Source: Cytobacillus oceanisediminis (GTDB taxonomy: Bacteria > Bacillota > Bacilli > Bacillales > Cytobacillaceae). Taken from it: a stretch of 64,000 nt of DNA. The stretch is taken from positions 1 through 64,000 of the forward strand of contig NZ_SOEE01000007.1 of the NCBI RefSeq assembly GCF_004366035.1, in the 5' to 3' direction. Positions 1-9,020 of the stretch are shown in pieces. The translations under genes were made by a program, and so were the position numbers. The notes beneath the pieces were generated by a model, which was given only the letters and a program-made list of their open reading frames with translations, searched no databases and had not been told where the DNA came from. Each line of letters opens with the position of its first letter. Within the stretch, counting starts at the first letter, position 1.

Positions 1-92
<92 letters not shown>

Positions 93-229
93 AAACGAAA
101 AGCGGAGGCGACTGTTCAACTTCGAGAGAAGTTAGGAGCCGAAGCTAGACAAGTCATTGGTGAATACTCGGCAAATGCTTCTTCATGCATTATCTAGTTT
201 TGAGGGAACGAAAAAAAGTAAATTTCCTC

Positions 230-257
230 TTGAAAAATGATAAAAAGACGGTATAAT
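230..257 (+). promoter_or_regulatory. SigmaA-type promoter in the 23S-5S spacer
   Basis: TTGAAA at 230-235 and TATAAT at 252-257 with a 16-base spacer lie about 24 bases before the 5S gene. This would allow 5S and the tRNA cluster to be transcribed apart from the main rrn promoters. It is read from the sequence only. Confidence 0.5.
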
Positions 258-280
258 AATACTTGTCTTTGAAAAAATAG

Positions 281-397
281 TCTGGTGGCGATGGCGAGAA
301 GGTCACACCCGTTCCCATACCGAACACGGAAGTTAAGCTTCTCAGCGCCAATGGTAGTTAGGGGCTGTCCCCTTGTGAGAGTAGGACGCTGCCGGGC
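281..397 (+). rRNA. 5S rRNA
   Basis: The 117-base stretch starts TCTGGTGGCGATGGCGAGAA, contains the conserved CCCGTTCCCATACCGAACAC and ends GTAGGACGCTGCCGGGC, all typical of Bacillus 5S rRNA. It sits between the 23S end and the tRNA cluster. Confidence 0.95.
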
Positions 398-417
398 TGT
401 TTTACAAATATCATTAT

Positions 418-492
418 TCCGCAGTAGCTCAGTGGTAGAGCATTCGGCTGTTAACCGAACGGTCGTAGGTTCGAATCCTACCTGCGGAGCCA
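418..492 (+). tRNA. tRNA-Asn(GTT)
   Basis: Cloverleaf with acceptor TCCGCAG/CTGCGGA, anticodon GTT and encoded CCA. First of 16 tRNAs in the B. subtilis trnD order. Confidence 0.95.
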
Positions 493-495
493 AAT

Positions 496-586
496 GGAGA
501 GCTGTCCGAGTGGCCGAAGGAGCACGATTGGAAATCGTGTATACGCTAACCGCGTATCAAGGGTTCAAATCCCTTGCTCTCCGCCA
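496..586 (+). tRNA. tRNA-Ser(GGA)
   Basis: Class II tRNA with a long variable arm (TACGC...GCGTA), anticodon loop TTGGAAA (anticodon GGA), encoded CCA. Confidence 0.95.
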
Positions 587-602
587 TTATAATTTCTATA
601 TT

Positions 603-677
603 GGCCCCTTGGTCAAGCGGTTAAGACACCGCCCTTTCACGGCGGTAACACGGGTTCGAATCCCGTAGGGGTCACCA
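603..677 (+). tRNA. tRNA-Glu(TTC)
   Basis: Acceptor GGCCCCT/AGGGGTC, anticodon loop CTTTCAC (TTC), encoded CCA. Confidence 0.95.
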
Positions 678-681
678 TTTT

Positions 682-757
682 GGAGGATTAGCTCAGCTGG
701 GAGAGCATCTGCCTTACAAGCAGAGGGTCGGCGGTTCGATCCCGTCATCCTCCACCA
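682..757 (+). tRNA. tRNA-Val(TAC)
   Basis: Acceptor GGAGGAT/ATCCTCC, anticodon TAC, encoded CCA. Confidence 0.95.
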
Positions 758-766
758 TATTATTGT

Positions 767-840
<74 letters not shown>

Positions 841-843
841 TCT

Positions 844-920
844 GGTCCGGTAGTTCAGTTGGTTAGAATGCCTGCCTGTCACGCAGGAGGTCGCGGGTTC
901 GAGTCCCGTCCGGACCGCCA
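844..920 (+). tRNA. tRNA-Asp(GTC)
   Basis: Acceptor GGTCCGG/CCGGACC, anticodon GTC, encoded CCA. Confidence 0.95.
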
Positions 921-943
921 TTTTTACAATGTTAATAATATGT

Positions 944-1016
944 GGCTCAGTAGCTCAGTCGGTAGAGCAAAGGACTGAAAATCCTTGTGTCGGCGGTTCG
1001 ATTCCGTCCTGAGCCA
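944..1016 (+). tRNA. tRNA-Phe(GAA)
   Basis: Acceptor GGCTCAG/CTGAGCC, anticodon loop CTGAAAA (GAA). CCA is incomplete in the DNA: the discriminator A is followed by CCT. Confidence 0.94.
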
Positions 1017-1034
1017 CCTTTACTGAATTGATTT

Positions 1035-1110
<76 letters not shown>

Positions 1111-1126
1111 TTTTTTATGCTAATAT

Positions 1127-1210
1127 GGAGGGGTAGCGAAGTGGCTAAACGCGGCGGACTGTAAATCCGCTCCTTCGGGTTCGGCAGTTCGAATCTGCCC
1201 CCCTCCACCA
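1127..1210 (+). tRNA. tRNA-Tyr(GTA)
   Basis: Class II tRNA with long variable arm, anticodon GTA, encoded CCA. Confidence 0.95.
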
Positions 1211-1217
1211 TTTATAT

Positions 1218-1291
1218 AGGGGTATAGTTTAATGGTAAAACGAAGGTCTCCAAAACCTTTGATGTGGGTTCGATTCCTACTACCCCTGCCA
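1218..1291 (+). tRNA. tRNA-Trp(CCA)
   Basis: Acceptor AGGGGTA/TACCCCT, anticodon loop TCTCCAAAA (CCA), encoded 3' CCA. Confidence 0.95.
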
Positions 1292-1301
1292 ATATTATAA
1301 T

Positions 1302-1378
1302 GGCGGCTGTGGCGAAGTGGTTAACGCATCGGATTGTGGCTCCGACACTCGTGGGTTCGATTCCCATCAGTCGCCCCA
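1302..1378 (+). tRNA. tRNA-His(GTG)
   Basis: Anticodon GTG. The acceptor has eight pairs, giving the extra G-1:C73 pair specific to tRNA-His, followed by encoded CCA. Confidence 0.95.
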
Positions 1379-1436
1379 TAAATTTATAGTAACAGTACGA
1401 GTATAACTCTCATATAAATGTGATATGAACTATCAA

Positions 1437-1511
1437 TGGGCTATAGCCAAGCGGTAAGGCACCGGACTTTGACTCCGTCACTCGCAGGTTCGAATCCTGC
1501 TAGCCCAGCCA
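1437..1511 (+). tRNA. tRNA-Gln(TTG)
   Basis: Acceptor TGGGCTA/TAGCCCA, anticodon TTG, encoded CCA. Confidence 0.95.
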
Positions 1512-1515
1512 TTTT

Positions 1516-1590
1516 GCGGAAGTAGTTCAGTGGTAGAACATCACCTTGCCAAGGTGGGGGTCGCGGGTTCGAATCCCGTCTTCCGCTCCA
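1516..1590 (+). tRNA. tRNA-Gly(GCC)
   Basis: Acceptor GCGGAAG/CTTCCGC, anticodon GCC, encoded CCA. Confidence 0.95.
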
Positions 1591-1608
1591 GAATAAACTT
1601 CATTTTAT

Positions 1609-1682
<74 letters not shown>

Positions 1683-1710
1683 TAATCTAAATCTTGATTC
1701 GCTGATATAC

Positions 1711-1799
1711 GCCGGGGTGGCGGAACTGGCAGACGCACAGGACTTAAAATCCTGCGGTAGGTGACTACCGTACCGGTTCGATTCCGGTCCTCGGCACCA
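1711..1799 (+). tRNA. tRNA-Leu(TAA)
   Basis: Class II tRNA, anticodon loop CTTAAAA (TAA), long variable arm, encoded CCA. Confidence 0.95.
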
Positions 1800-1822
1800 C
1801 AAGATTTACTACATTTTAATAT

Positions 1823-1904
1823 GCCGGTGTGGCGGAATTGGCAGACGCGCACGACTCAAAATCGTGTTCCTTCTGGAGTGTCGGTTCGACCCCGACCACC
1901 GGTA
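1823..1904 (+). tRNA. tRNA-Leu(CAA)
   Basis: Class II tRNA, anticodon loop CTCAAAA (CAA), acceptor GCCGGTG/CACCGGT. No CCA is encoded. Last tRNA of the cluster. Confidence 0.94.
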
Positions 1905-1913
1905 TCTAAAAAT

Positions 1914-1942
1914 AGGTTTCCCAATAGGGAAATCTTTTTTTG
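1914..1942 (+). terminator. Terminator of the rRNA-tRNA operon
   Basis: The inverted repeat GGTTTCCC...GGGAAATC followed by seven T residues sits directly behind the last tRNA. Confidence 0.85.
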
Positions 1943-2077
1943 TTGTTTAATTAATATCTGTGCAAATTTTTAAAGCGGATAGCAAATATCAATGCAGCCA
2001 TTCTGCTGATTGTGATAATATTATCTATCTTGGACGTAACACACATCTGTTCCTTACTTTAGTAATTCAAACCTGGT

Positions 2078-2380
2078 TTATCTTGTTTCATAGGAACCTT
2101 CCGAACAGTTAAGAACCCCCTCTCGAAACCACCCTCTGAATCTTTCGGAACCCTGCATTGAAACAACTTTTATTAGGATTGTATACCATCTGTCCTGTTC
2201 GATATAAAAGTCTCCCTCATAATTCTTGACTTCAAAAATATAGATGCCGCCTCCAGTGATTAATAATGAATCTATTTTTGGAAAAAGCCCACATCCCTAT
2301 GTTCATGATAGCTTCATTCTGTGCAATGTTTTCCATTAACACAAGTTCATTCTTTTCAAGAAGTCAAAATATTGCACCAT
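2078..2380 (-). pseudogene. Remnant of a NERD-domain (nuclease-related) gene
   Basis: Read on the minus strand, one frame gives IDSLLITGGGIYIFEVKNYE and continues GDFYIEQDRWY. This is the core of the NERD domain with its conserved EVK motif. The upstream part lies in another frame (LMENIAQNEAIMNIG) and begins in a third with MVQYFDFLKRMNL. The frames are broken by stops and the reading ends at 2078. I read this as a decayed gene of the Bacillus NERD family; the family is proposed for DNA processing. It fills most of the gene-free gap between the tRNA cluster and the sugar operon. Domain identity is by motif memory, not by a search. Confidence 0.6.
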
Positions 2381-2405
2381 TTTAGTCAATCCAGTCACCT
2401 ATATA

Positions 2406-2444
2406 TGCAAACGGTTTCAAATATAATGTAGGAAAGCGTTTGCA
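2406..2444 (+). promoter_or_regulatory. Two cre-like / LacI-family operator sites
   Basis: TGCAAACGGTTTCA at 2406-2419 matches the CcpA cre consensus (TGWAANCGNTNWCA) with one mismatch. GGAAAGCGTTTGCA at 2431-2444 is a weaker second copy. They precede the first permease gene of the sugar operon, so catabolite control or a local LacI-type regulator is likely. Confidence 0.5.
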
Positions 2445-2469
2445 AGAGATGAGGGGGCGGTGAAGAGAT

Positions 2470-3411
2470 TTGGAGACAAAGATTGAAGTCGGGGAAGCAG
2501 CAGTCAATTCAGAGGTTAAAACAGTATCCAGGAAAAAAGCAAACCTGAAAAAAATGCTAACATACAGTGCATTTGTAGGACCGGCATTGATTTTTTTCCT
2601 GGTGATTCAAATCATTCCTTTTTTGATGGGAATTTATTATTCTTTTACTTCCTGGAATGGTGTCAGTTCTGTAGTTGAGTGGGTCGGACTTGAAAATTAT
2701 ATAAAGATCTTTAAAAATGATCCTAAGTTTTTTGATTCCTTCATTTTTACTACCAAGTTTATGTTAGCTTCGGTTATTATTAGTAATTTACTAGGTTTTG
2801 GGCTTGCATTATTATTGAACGCAGCATTGAAGTCCAGAAATTTATTGCGGACTGTGTTCTTCATTCCTAATGTTATCGGGGGATTATTGCTTGGGTTCAT
2901 CTGGCAGTTTATTTTTGTAAAAGGGTTTGCTGCAATTGGAAATCTTACAGATCTATCCGTATTTAAGCTGCCATGGCTTGGGGATGAGACAACAGCATTC
3001 TGGGGAATTGTAATTGTGTTTGCCTGGCAGATCAGCGGATATATGATGGTTATTTATATTGCAGCGCTGCAGGGGGTTGATCAGACATTGCTGGAGGCCG
3101 CAAGGATCGATGGGGCATCAAGCTGGACACTTCTGACGAAAATTATTAATCCTCTTATTTTGCCGGCGTTTACGATTTGTTTCTTTTTAACTATTTCAAT
3201 GGCATTTAAGATTTTCGACCTGAATATTTCACTGACAGGCGGAGGTCCATTTAATTCAACACAATCTGTTGCAATTAATATTTATCAGGAAGCATTCCAG
3301 AATAACCGGTATGGTCTGGGTACCGCGAAATCCATTTTGTTCTTCCTTGTTGTAGCAATTTTTACAACGGTTCAGGTTATGATGACCAAGAAAAGGGAGG
3401 TTGAGGCCTAA
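2470..3411 (+). CDS. ABC sugar transporter permease, MalF/UgpA type
   Basis: This 313-residue protein is one of two membrane subunits of a CUT1-type carbohydrate importer. A hydrophilic N-terminus of about 28 residues precedes six predicted membrane segments. Near residue 213 the EAA loop reads EAARIDGASSWTLLTKI, the docking site for the ATPase. The start is TTG at 2470, behind GAGGGGG; no better placed ATG exists before the first membrane segment. Its stop codon overlaps the ATG of the second permease by one base, so the two are translationally coupled. No ATPase gene is found in the operon, so a shared MsmX-like ATPase probably energises it. The substrate is unknown; the context suggests a glycoside or oligosaccharide. 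Confidence 0.9.
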   Translation: METKIEVGEAAVNSEVKTVSRKKANLKKMLTYSAFVGPALIFFLVIQIIPFLMGIYYSFTSWNGVSSVVEWVGLENYIKIFKNDPKFFDSFIFTTKFMLASVIISNLLGFGLALLLNAALKSRNLLRTVFFIPNVIGGLLLGFIWQFIFVKGFAAIGNLTDLSVFKLPWLGDETTAFWGIVIVFAWQISGYMMVIYIAALQGVDQTLLEAARIDGASSWTLLTKIINPLILPAFTICFFLTISMAFKIFDLNISLTGGGPFNSTQSVAINIYQEAFQNNRYGLGTAKSILFFLVVAIFTTVQVMMTKKREVEA

Positions 3412-4238
3412 TGAGTCCCAGATATACGAAGGTGACGTTTCTCCTCGAGATTATCGGAATCGTATTAGGAATCATATTCCTCATACCTTTTTATTTCGTG
3501 ATCATCAATTCTGTAAAAGGTTTTGCAGATATTTTGATTGATGCTGCAGCGTGGCCGCAGGAGTTTTTATTCTCCAATTACTTGAAGGTATGGGATATTA
3601 TTAATTTCCCGCGGGCCTTCTGGAATTCGCTTATAATTACGGTGATCAGCAATATTGGACTGGTTGTCATTAGTTCCATGGCTGCCTGGAAGATGGTCCG
3701 AACCCCGGGAAAATTCAGCAAAATCCTGTTTGCGTTATTTGTATCTGCGATGGTTATTCCTTTCCAGACGGTCATGATACCGCTGATGAAGCTGGGAGGC
3801 ACGCTGAATCTGACAAACAGCATACCTGGTCTCATCATTATGTATTTTGGCTTTGGTGTACCATTATCGCTTTTTCTGTATCACGGATTTATTAAAACAG
3901 TTCCAATAGAGATAGAAGAATCGGCCCGAATTGATGGGTGCAGCCAGTTTGGGGTCTTTTGGAGAATTGTTTTTCCGCTTCTAAAGCCAATCACTGTAAC
4001 GGTTGTTATTTTAAATACATTATGGATCTGGAATGATTATCTTCTGCCACTTCTTGTGCTTCAGGATGCAGAACTAAGGACGATTCCTTTGGCCACAAGT
4101 TCATTCTTTGCACAATATACAAAGCAATGGGACATGGGACTGGCCGCCCTTGTGATGGGCATTACACCTGTCGTTATTTTCTTCCTGTTTCTGCAGAGGC
4201 ATATTATTAAAGGCATTGCACAAGGTTCCATCAAGTAG
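3411..4238 (+). CDS. ABC sugar transporter permease, MalG/UgpE type
   Basis: A 275-residue inner-membrane subunit, partner of the preceding permease. It has six predicted membrane segments and the EAA loop EESARIDGCSQFGVFWRIV followed by P near residue 175. The start ATG shares its A with the upstream stop codon (TAATG). The pair forms the translocation pore of a CUT1 importer, with the solute-binding lipoprotein encoded 69 bases downstream. The family is certain; the transported sugar cannot be told from sequence. Confidence 0.9.
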   Translation: MSPRYTKVTFLLEIIGIVLGIIFLIPFYFVIINSVKGFADILIDAAAWPQEFLFSNYLKVWDIINFPRAFWNSLIITVISNIGLVVISSMAAWKMVRTPGKFSKILFALFVSAMVIPFQTVMIPLMKLGGTLNLTNSIPGLIIMYFGFGVPLSLFLYHGFIKTVPIEIEESARIDGCSQFGVFWRIVFPLLKPITVTVVILNTLWIWNDYLLPLLVLQDAELRTIPLATSSFFAQYTKQWDMGLAALVMGITPVVIFFLFLQRHIIKGIAQGSIK

Positions 4239-4307
4239 TTATAGAGACTTTTGCGGCCATATGGGCTGTTAAAGTTTATATAAAAAATTATTCAGGGGGG
4301 AAACAAA

Positions 4308-5594
4308 ATGAAACGCTTTGCTTTATTACTGCTGTCATTGGTTCTGATGGCGGGCATTATGGCGGGCTGTTCTTCTTCCAGCTCTTCAGGGGATGAAAAG
4401 CCTAAGGATGATTCAAAGAATGATGATGAAGTGGTAACATTGAATTTGTTCCAGTTTAAAGTGGAGATTGCCGATCAGCTTCAGGCAATGATCGGTGAAT
4501 TCGAAAAAGAGCATCCGAATATTAAAGTAAAGCTTGAATCAGTCGGCGGCGGTGCTGATTATGGTGCTGCATTAAAAGCAAAGTTTGCATCCGGCGAACA
4601 GCCTGACATTTTTAACAATGGCGGATTTAAAGAATTGGAGCTTTGGAAAGAGCATCTTGCAGATCTTTCGAATGAGCCTTGGGCAGAGCATGTGCTTCCA
4701 ATTGGAAAAGTTCCAATGACTGATAAAGACGGCAAACTTTATGGAATGCCTGTAAACCTTGAAGGATACGGTTTCATTTATAATAAGGATTTATTTGAAG
4801 AAGCAGGCATCACTGAACCACCTAATACGATTTCTGAACTGAAGGATGCTGCTGAAAAGCTAAAAGATAAAGGAATTACTCCTTTCTCTGCCGGTTATGG
4901 AGAGTGGTGGGTCATTGGCCAGCATTTACTAAATATTCCATTTGCACAGCAGGAAGATCCGGTGGCATTTATTGAGGGCTTATACAGCGGATCTGAAAAA
5001 ATTACTGGCAATGATAAATTTAAAGAGTTCAAAGAAGTGCTTGATACTGAAATAAACTTTGGAAATGATAATCCATTAACAACAGATTATAATACGCAAG
5101 TAACGCTATTTGCTTCCGGCAAAACAGCTATGCTTCAGCAGGGGAACTGGACAGAAAACATGATTCTTGAAATCAACCCTGAAATTAATATGGGATTTCT
5201 GCCAATTCCGCTGACTGATGATGAAGCTGAAGCAGACCGTTTACCGGTAGGCGTTCCGAACAACTGGGTTCTTAATAAAAATTCAGAGCATCTTGAAGAA
5301 GCAAAATTATTCCTTGACTGGATGGTTTCTTCTGAAACAGGAAAGCGTTATATCACAGAAGAGTTTGCGTTCATTCCTGCCTTTGACAATATAGAGCCAA
5401 CCGGTTTAGGGCCGCTTGGCCAGCATATTCTTGAGTACTCTAAGGAAGAGAAAACCGTTCCTTGGACATGGTTCAGGTGGCCGGATGGTGCAAATAAAGA
5501 GTTTGCTGCAACAATCCAGGAATACGCTGCAGGAAAGATTGACTATGATACGGTCGTAGAACGCTTCCAGGCATCCTGGGATAATCTGAAATAA
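4308..5594 (+). CDS. Extracellular sugar-binding lipoprotein (SBP family 1)
   Basis: A 428-residue lipoprotein that captures the substrate for the two upstream permeases. The N-terminus has a signal peptide ending in a lipobox with Cys21 (IMAGC), followed by a serine- and acid-rich linker typical of membrane-anchored binding proteins. The mature part has the SBP_bac_1 layout, including the family phrase GKLYGMPVNLEGYGFIYNKD. A strong ribosome site (AGGGGGG) precedes the ATG. A terminator at 5603-5642 follows, so high expression of the transporter can be separated from the regulator pair. Confidence 0.92.
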   Translation: MKRFALLLLSLVLMAGIMAGCSSSSSSGDEKPKDDSKNDDEVVTLNLFQFKVEIADQLQAMIGEFEKEHPNIKVKLESVGGGADYGAALKAKFASGEQPDIFNNGGFKELELWKEHLADLSNEPWAEHVLPIGKVPMTDKDGKLYGMPVNLEGYGFIYNKDLFEEAGITEPPNTISELKDAAEKLKDKGITPFSAGYGEWWVIGQHLLNIPFAQQEDPVAFIEGLYSGSEKITGNDKFKEFKEVLDTEINFGNDNPLTTDYNTQVTLFASGKTAMLQQGNWTENMILEINPEINMGFLPIPLTDDEAEADRLPVGVPNNWVLNKNSEHLEEAKLFLDWMVSSETGKRYITEEFAFIPAFDNIEPTGLGPLGQHILEYSKEEKTVPWTWFRWPDGANKEFAATIQEYAAGKIDYDTVVERFQASWDNLK

Positions 5595-5602
5595 ATTTGG
5601 TT

Positions 5603-5642
5603 AAACAGGAAGCATGTCTGCGGAAGATATGCTTTCTGTTTT
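5603..5642 (+). terminator. Terminator after the binding-protein gene
   Basis: The stem AAACAGGAAGCAT / ATGCTTTCTGTTT with a trailing T run lies just behind the stop codon. Confidence 0.75.
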
Positions 5643-5741
5643 ATATTTTAATTATATGCAAAACCCCATAGCAAAAAGGCATCCCCAAAAAGGGAAGTTC
5701 GCTTTATACTATTGTAAAAGACAAAGCAGCGGGGGATGTAA

Positions 5742-7532
5742 ATGTTCAAAAAGAGCATTAGAAATAAACTGATTGTTCTATTGATGGTAGCCACGATCGT
5801 TCCATTTGGGGCGTCTATAATCATCACTTATTATCATACAGCGGAATCATTGAAAGACCAGGCCATTAAGGAAAATAGCAACCTATTATATCAAGGAAAA
5901 GTGAACCTGGAGGGTTACATAAATGAGCTGGACGGATTAACACTATCCCTTTACAATAATCCAGGTTTAATAAACTTTTTAAAAGATCCCCAAAAGGAAA
6001 ATAATTATCAGGCAGTGGAAGCTGTAAGAAATGTAATTTCTACCATACTGTATGCAGAAGAAAATATCAAAAGAGTTAACATTGCTGTTGCAAAGGAAGA
6101 TCGTCTTATAACAGCTTCCAGGCGCTCTACAGTTATTTTTTCAAAGAAGCTGACAAATGCCAATCAGGAATTTTACGTAAAAGCCAAAGAAAGTCCAAGT
6201 AATATGTATCTTGAGCCTATTCATAAGATAAAGGAGCCTGAGGACAAAAAGCCTAAAAATGTAATAACGCTTCACAGATCTTTAATCAATATTCCATCAG
6301 ATGATGTATTGGCATATATCTCACTGGAGTTCTCACCAGATCAGATAACCAATATCAGCCGTAATCTTTATTCTGGTGAAAATGAAGAATTCTATATAAT
6401 ATCTCCTGAAGGTGAATTGATCTACCGTTCAACTGATGAAACTGATGAAGATTCTAAATCGACTGATTGGATCGATTGGGTAATGAGTACAAATAAAGAA
6501 AATGGCACGGTTGAATGGAAAGAAGGTTCTTTCAACGGCGTCATGATATACGATCAATTATCGCAAAATTCTGGCGGCTGGTATCTTGTTAAGCGTGTCC
6601 CATATATCACTTTATATGAAAGTGCATTCAGCGTGGCGAAAATCAATATTATGTTTGGCGTAATCGGACTTATACTGGTTATTCTTGCTACTCTATTTAT
6701 CTCTGTTAGAATCACTTCACCAATCAGAATCCTGCTGAAATATATTGATCAGGTTGAAAAAGGAAACCTTAATGTCCGTTTTCAATCTTTCGGCAATGAT
6801 GAGATTGGCTATCTCGGTGATCGTTTTAAACAAATGATCGATAAAATTAATGATTTAATCAATCGGGAGTATAAACTTCAGCTTGAAAACAAGACCAATC
6901 AGCTAAAGGTTCTGCAGTCACAGGTTAATCCGCATTTTTTATATAACGCATTGCAGTCTATCGGAACAGCAGCATTAAAAAATCAGGGTCCGCAGATTTA
7001 TTCGTCTGTTACCCGCCTTTCTAAAATCATGCGGTACAGTATGAATATGGAGGAGGATATGGTTCCTCTTCAAAAAGAGATCGAACATACCAAATCTTAT
7101 CTCCTGCTGCAAAAAGAGCGGTTTGGTGACCAGCTTCAGTTCAGTTTTCAGCTTGATGAAGAAGCATTGGGGTTTCCTGTTCCGAAAATGATTTTACAGC
7201 CCATAGTGGAGAATTACTTTAAGCATGGTTTTGATGCGCGGGAAAAAGCTGGAGAGGTTAGTATCACCTGCAGACAGGATGAATTTTATCTGGATATTCT
7301 GATCGAGGATAATGGCACAGGCGTCTCTGAGAGCAGGCTGGAGGAAATCCGATTTCATTTGATGAATGACAGGATGGGGCAAAAGGGTGAGTTAACGAAT
7401 ATCGGACTGAAGAATGTTTACACCCGGTTAAAACTCTATTATGGCAATCGGGCATTCCTGCAGCTTAAGAATCTTGAGCGAGGCGGGCTGCTTGTTTCTA
7501 TTAAACTTCCAAAAAGGATGGAAGGTGGATAA
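5742..7532 (+). CDS. Sensor histidine kinase, YesM type
   Basis: A 596-residue membrane sensor kinase of the YesM/LytS-like His_kinase family. One membrane segment lies near residues 12-32 and a second near 298-322, enclosing a large extracellular sensor domain of the Cache kind. A HAMP linker follows (about 320-372). The phospho-accepting His is residue 398 in QVNPHFLYNALQSI, and the ATPase domain has the N-box PKMILQPIVENYFKHG. Such kinases regulate sugar ABC transporters and usually sense carbohydrate or the loaded binding protein. The ribosome site is GCGGGGGATG. The response regulator follows one base after its stop. Confidence 0.92.
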   Translation: MFKKSIRNKLIVLLMVATIVPFGASIIITYYHTAESLKDQAIKENSNLLYQGKVNLEGYINELDGLTLSLYNNPGLINFLKDPQKENNYQAVEAVRNVISTILYAEENIKRVNIAVAKEDRLITASRRSTVIFSKKLTNANQEFYVKAKESPSNMYLEPIHKIKEPEDKKPKNVITLHRSLINIPSDDVLAYISLEFSPDQITNISRNLYSGENEEFYIISPEGELIYRSTDETDEDSKSTDWIDWVMSTNKENGTVEWKEGSFNGVMIYDQLSQNSGGWYLVKRVPYITLYESAFSVAKINIMFGVIGLILVILATLFISVRITSPIRILLKYIDQVEKGNLNVRFQSFGNDEIGYLGDRFKQMIDKINDLINREYKLQLENKTNQLKVLQSQVNPHFLYNALQSIGTAALKNQGPQIYSSVTRLSKIMRYSMNMEEDMVPLQKEIEHTKSYLLLQKERFGDQLQFSFQLDEEALGFPVPKMILQPIVENYFKHGFDAREKAGEVSITCRQDEFYLDILIEDNGTGVSESRLEEIRFHLMNDRMGQKGELTNIGLKNVYTRLKLYYGNRAFLQLKNLERGGLLVSIKLPKRMEGG

Positions 7533-7533
7533 G

Positions 7534-8262
7534 ATGAAAGCAATTATTGTGGATGATGAAAAACATGTGAGGGAAGGCTTGCTTCTTCTGGGAGATTGGA
7601 GCCGCTTTGGTATTGACACAATCATGGAGGCTGTTGATGGAAATGAGGCCATAAAGCTGATTAAAGAGCATCGCCCGGAAATCATATTCACTGATATGAG
7701 CATGCCAAAGAGAGATGGCATAAGCCTTTTAAAATGGATTCATTCTTCTGGTTTATCCAGCAAGACGATTGTCGTCAGCGGATATGATGATTTTGACTAT
7801 ATGAGGAATGCCATCTGTTATAAAAGCTTTGATTATATCTTGAAGCCTATTGATCCTGAAATACTGAATGAAACCCTGGAAAAAGCTATAAATGAATGGA
7901 AACAGCAAAGTACTCCTGAGGAATGCAAGCAGGAGCATGACGGAGAGATGAATGTGATTCAGCAAATAGAACAGTTTTTGCTGGAAAGCTATAACAAGGA
8001 TATTAACCTGCAGGAAATTGCAGATAGATTTTATTTAAGCAGGGAGTACATTTCCAGGAAGTTTAAACAGGAATACCAGGCTACCATAACAGATTTTATT
8101 ACGAATGTTCGAATGAACAAGGCAAAAGAGCTTCTGCAGAACCCTAAACTGAAAATCTATGAAATTGCTTTCCAGGTCGGCTATCAGGATGAAAAGTATT
8201 TTAGCAAAGTGTTTAAAAAGACAGTGGGGATTTCCCCAAATGAATATCGAAGTATGAATTAA
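7534..8262 (+). CDS. Response regulator with AraC-type DNA-binding domain, YesN-like
   Basis: A 242-residue regulator that pairs with the preceding YesM-type kinase. The receiver domain has acidic residues DD7-8, the phosphorylation site Asp54 (IIFTDMSMP) and a conserved Lys in DYILKP. The C-terminal 100 residues are a double helix-turn-helix of the AraC family ending [13 protein letters not shown]. The protein is shorter than B. subtilis YesN (about 370 residues) because the long linker is missing. The start ATG at 7534 follows GGAAGGTGG. An in-frame extension upstream lies inside the kinase gene and is not used. It presumably activates this sugar operon. Confidence 0.92.
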   Translation: MKAIIVDDEKHVREGLLLLGDWSRFGIDTIMEAVDGNEAIKLIKEHRPEIIFTDMSMPKRDGISLLKWIHSSGLSSKTIVVSGYDDFDYMRNAICYKSFDYILKPIDPEILNETLEKAINEWKQQSTPEECKQEHDGEMNVIQQIEQFLLESYNKDINLQEIADRFYLSREYISRKFKQEYQATITDFITNVRMNKAKELLQNPKLKIYEIAFQVGYQDEKYFSKVFKKTVGISPNEYRSMN

Positions 8263-8278
8263 CAGAAGGAGGAAGATC

Positions 8279-9019
8279 ATGATCAACGTGCTTGTTTGGA
8301 ATGAGAATCGACATGAACAAAGGGATGAAAAGGTAAAGTCTGTCTATCCGGATGGTATTCACCGTGCCATTGCAGACTTTTTAAAGGAAGAAGATCATAA
8401 AGTAAAGACAGCTACATTGGATGAGCCCCAGCATGGACTTAGTGATGCTGTTTTACAGGAAACAGACGTTTTGGTCTGGTGGGGACATCTTGCGCATGGG
8501 GAAGTTGAGGATGCAACCGTTGAAAAAGTAAAACAAAGAGTGCTGGACGGAATGGGGCTGATTGTCCTGCATTCTGGCCATTTCTCTAAAATTTTTAAAG
8601 CATTGATGGGAACATCCTGTGATTTAAAATGGAGAGAAGCGGATGAAAAGGAACGGATTTGGATTGTAGATCCAGGCCATCCCATTGCAGAAGGACTTGG
8701 AGAATATATTGAACTTGAAAAAGAAGAAATGTATGGGGAACATTTTGATATCCCGGCACCGGATGAACTTGTAATGGTGAGCTGGTTTGAAGGCGGAGAA
8801 GTTTTTCGGAGCGGCTGTACATACAGGCGCGGAAAAGGGAAAATCTTTTATTTTCGCCCAGGACATGAAACATATCCAACTTATTATCATAAGGACGTTC
8901 AGCAGGTTATTAAAAATGCTGTTAATTGGGCTAAACCAGCTGATCTTCCTGTACCGGTCTATGGGAATGCGAAGCCATTGGAGAGAATTAGAGTGAGTCA
9001 AGAAGGAGTGGAGAATTAA
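8279..9019 (+). CDS. ThuA-like protein
   Basis: A 246-residue protein of the ThuA (trehalose utilisation) family, which has a class I glutamine-amidotransferase-like fold. Visible family features are the early LVWNENRHE, the segment [14 protein letters not shown] and the closing [18 protein letters not shown]. In rhizobia ThuA acts with the dehydrogenase ThuB on 3-keto-disaccharides. Here it is followed after one base by a Gfo/Idh/MocA gene, the same partnership. The ribosome site is GAAGGAGGAAG. The exact reaction is not established for this copy; a role in ketoglycoside catabolism is inference from neighbours. Confidence 0.85.
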   Translation: MINVLVWNENRHEQRDEKVKSVYPDGIHRAIADFLKEEDHKVKTATLDEPQHGLSDAVLQETDVLVWWGHLAHGEVEDATVEKVKQRVLDGMGLIVLHSGHFSKIFKALMGTSCDLKWREADEKERIWIVDPGHPIAEGLGEYIELEKEEMYGEHFDIPAPDELVMVSWFEGGEVFRSGCTYRRGKGKIFYFRPGHETYPTYYHKDVQQVIKNAVNWAKPADLPVPVYGNAKPLERIRVSQEGVEN

Positions 9020-9020
9020 G

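Noticed and set aside
285-668. Open frames across the 5S and tRNA genes on both strands
   Set aside because: They overlap clear RNA genes; no start sites or protein features.
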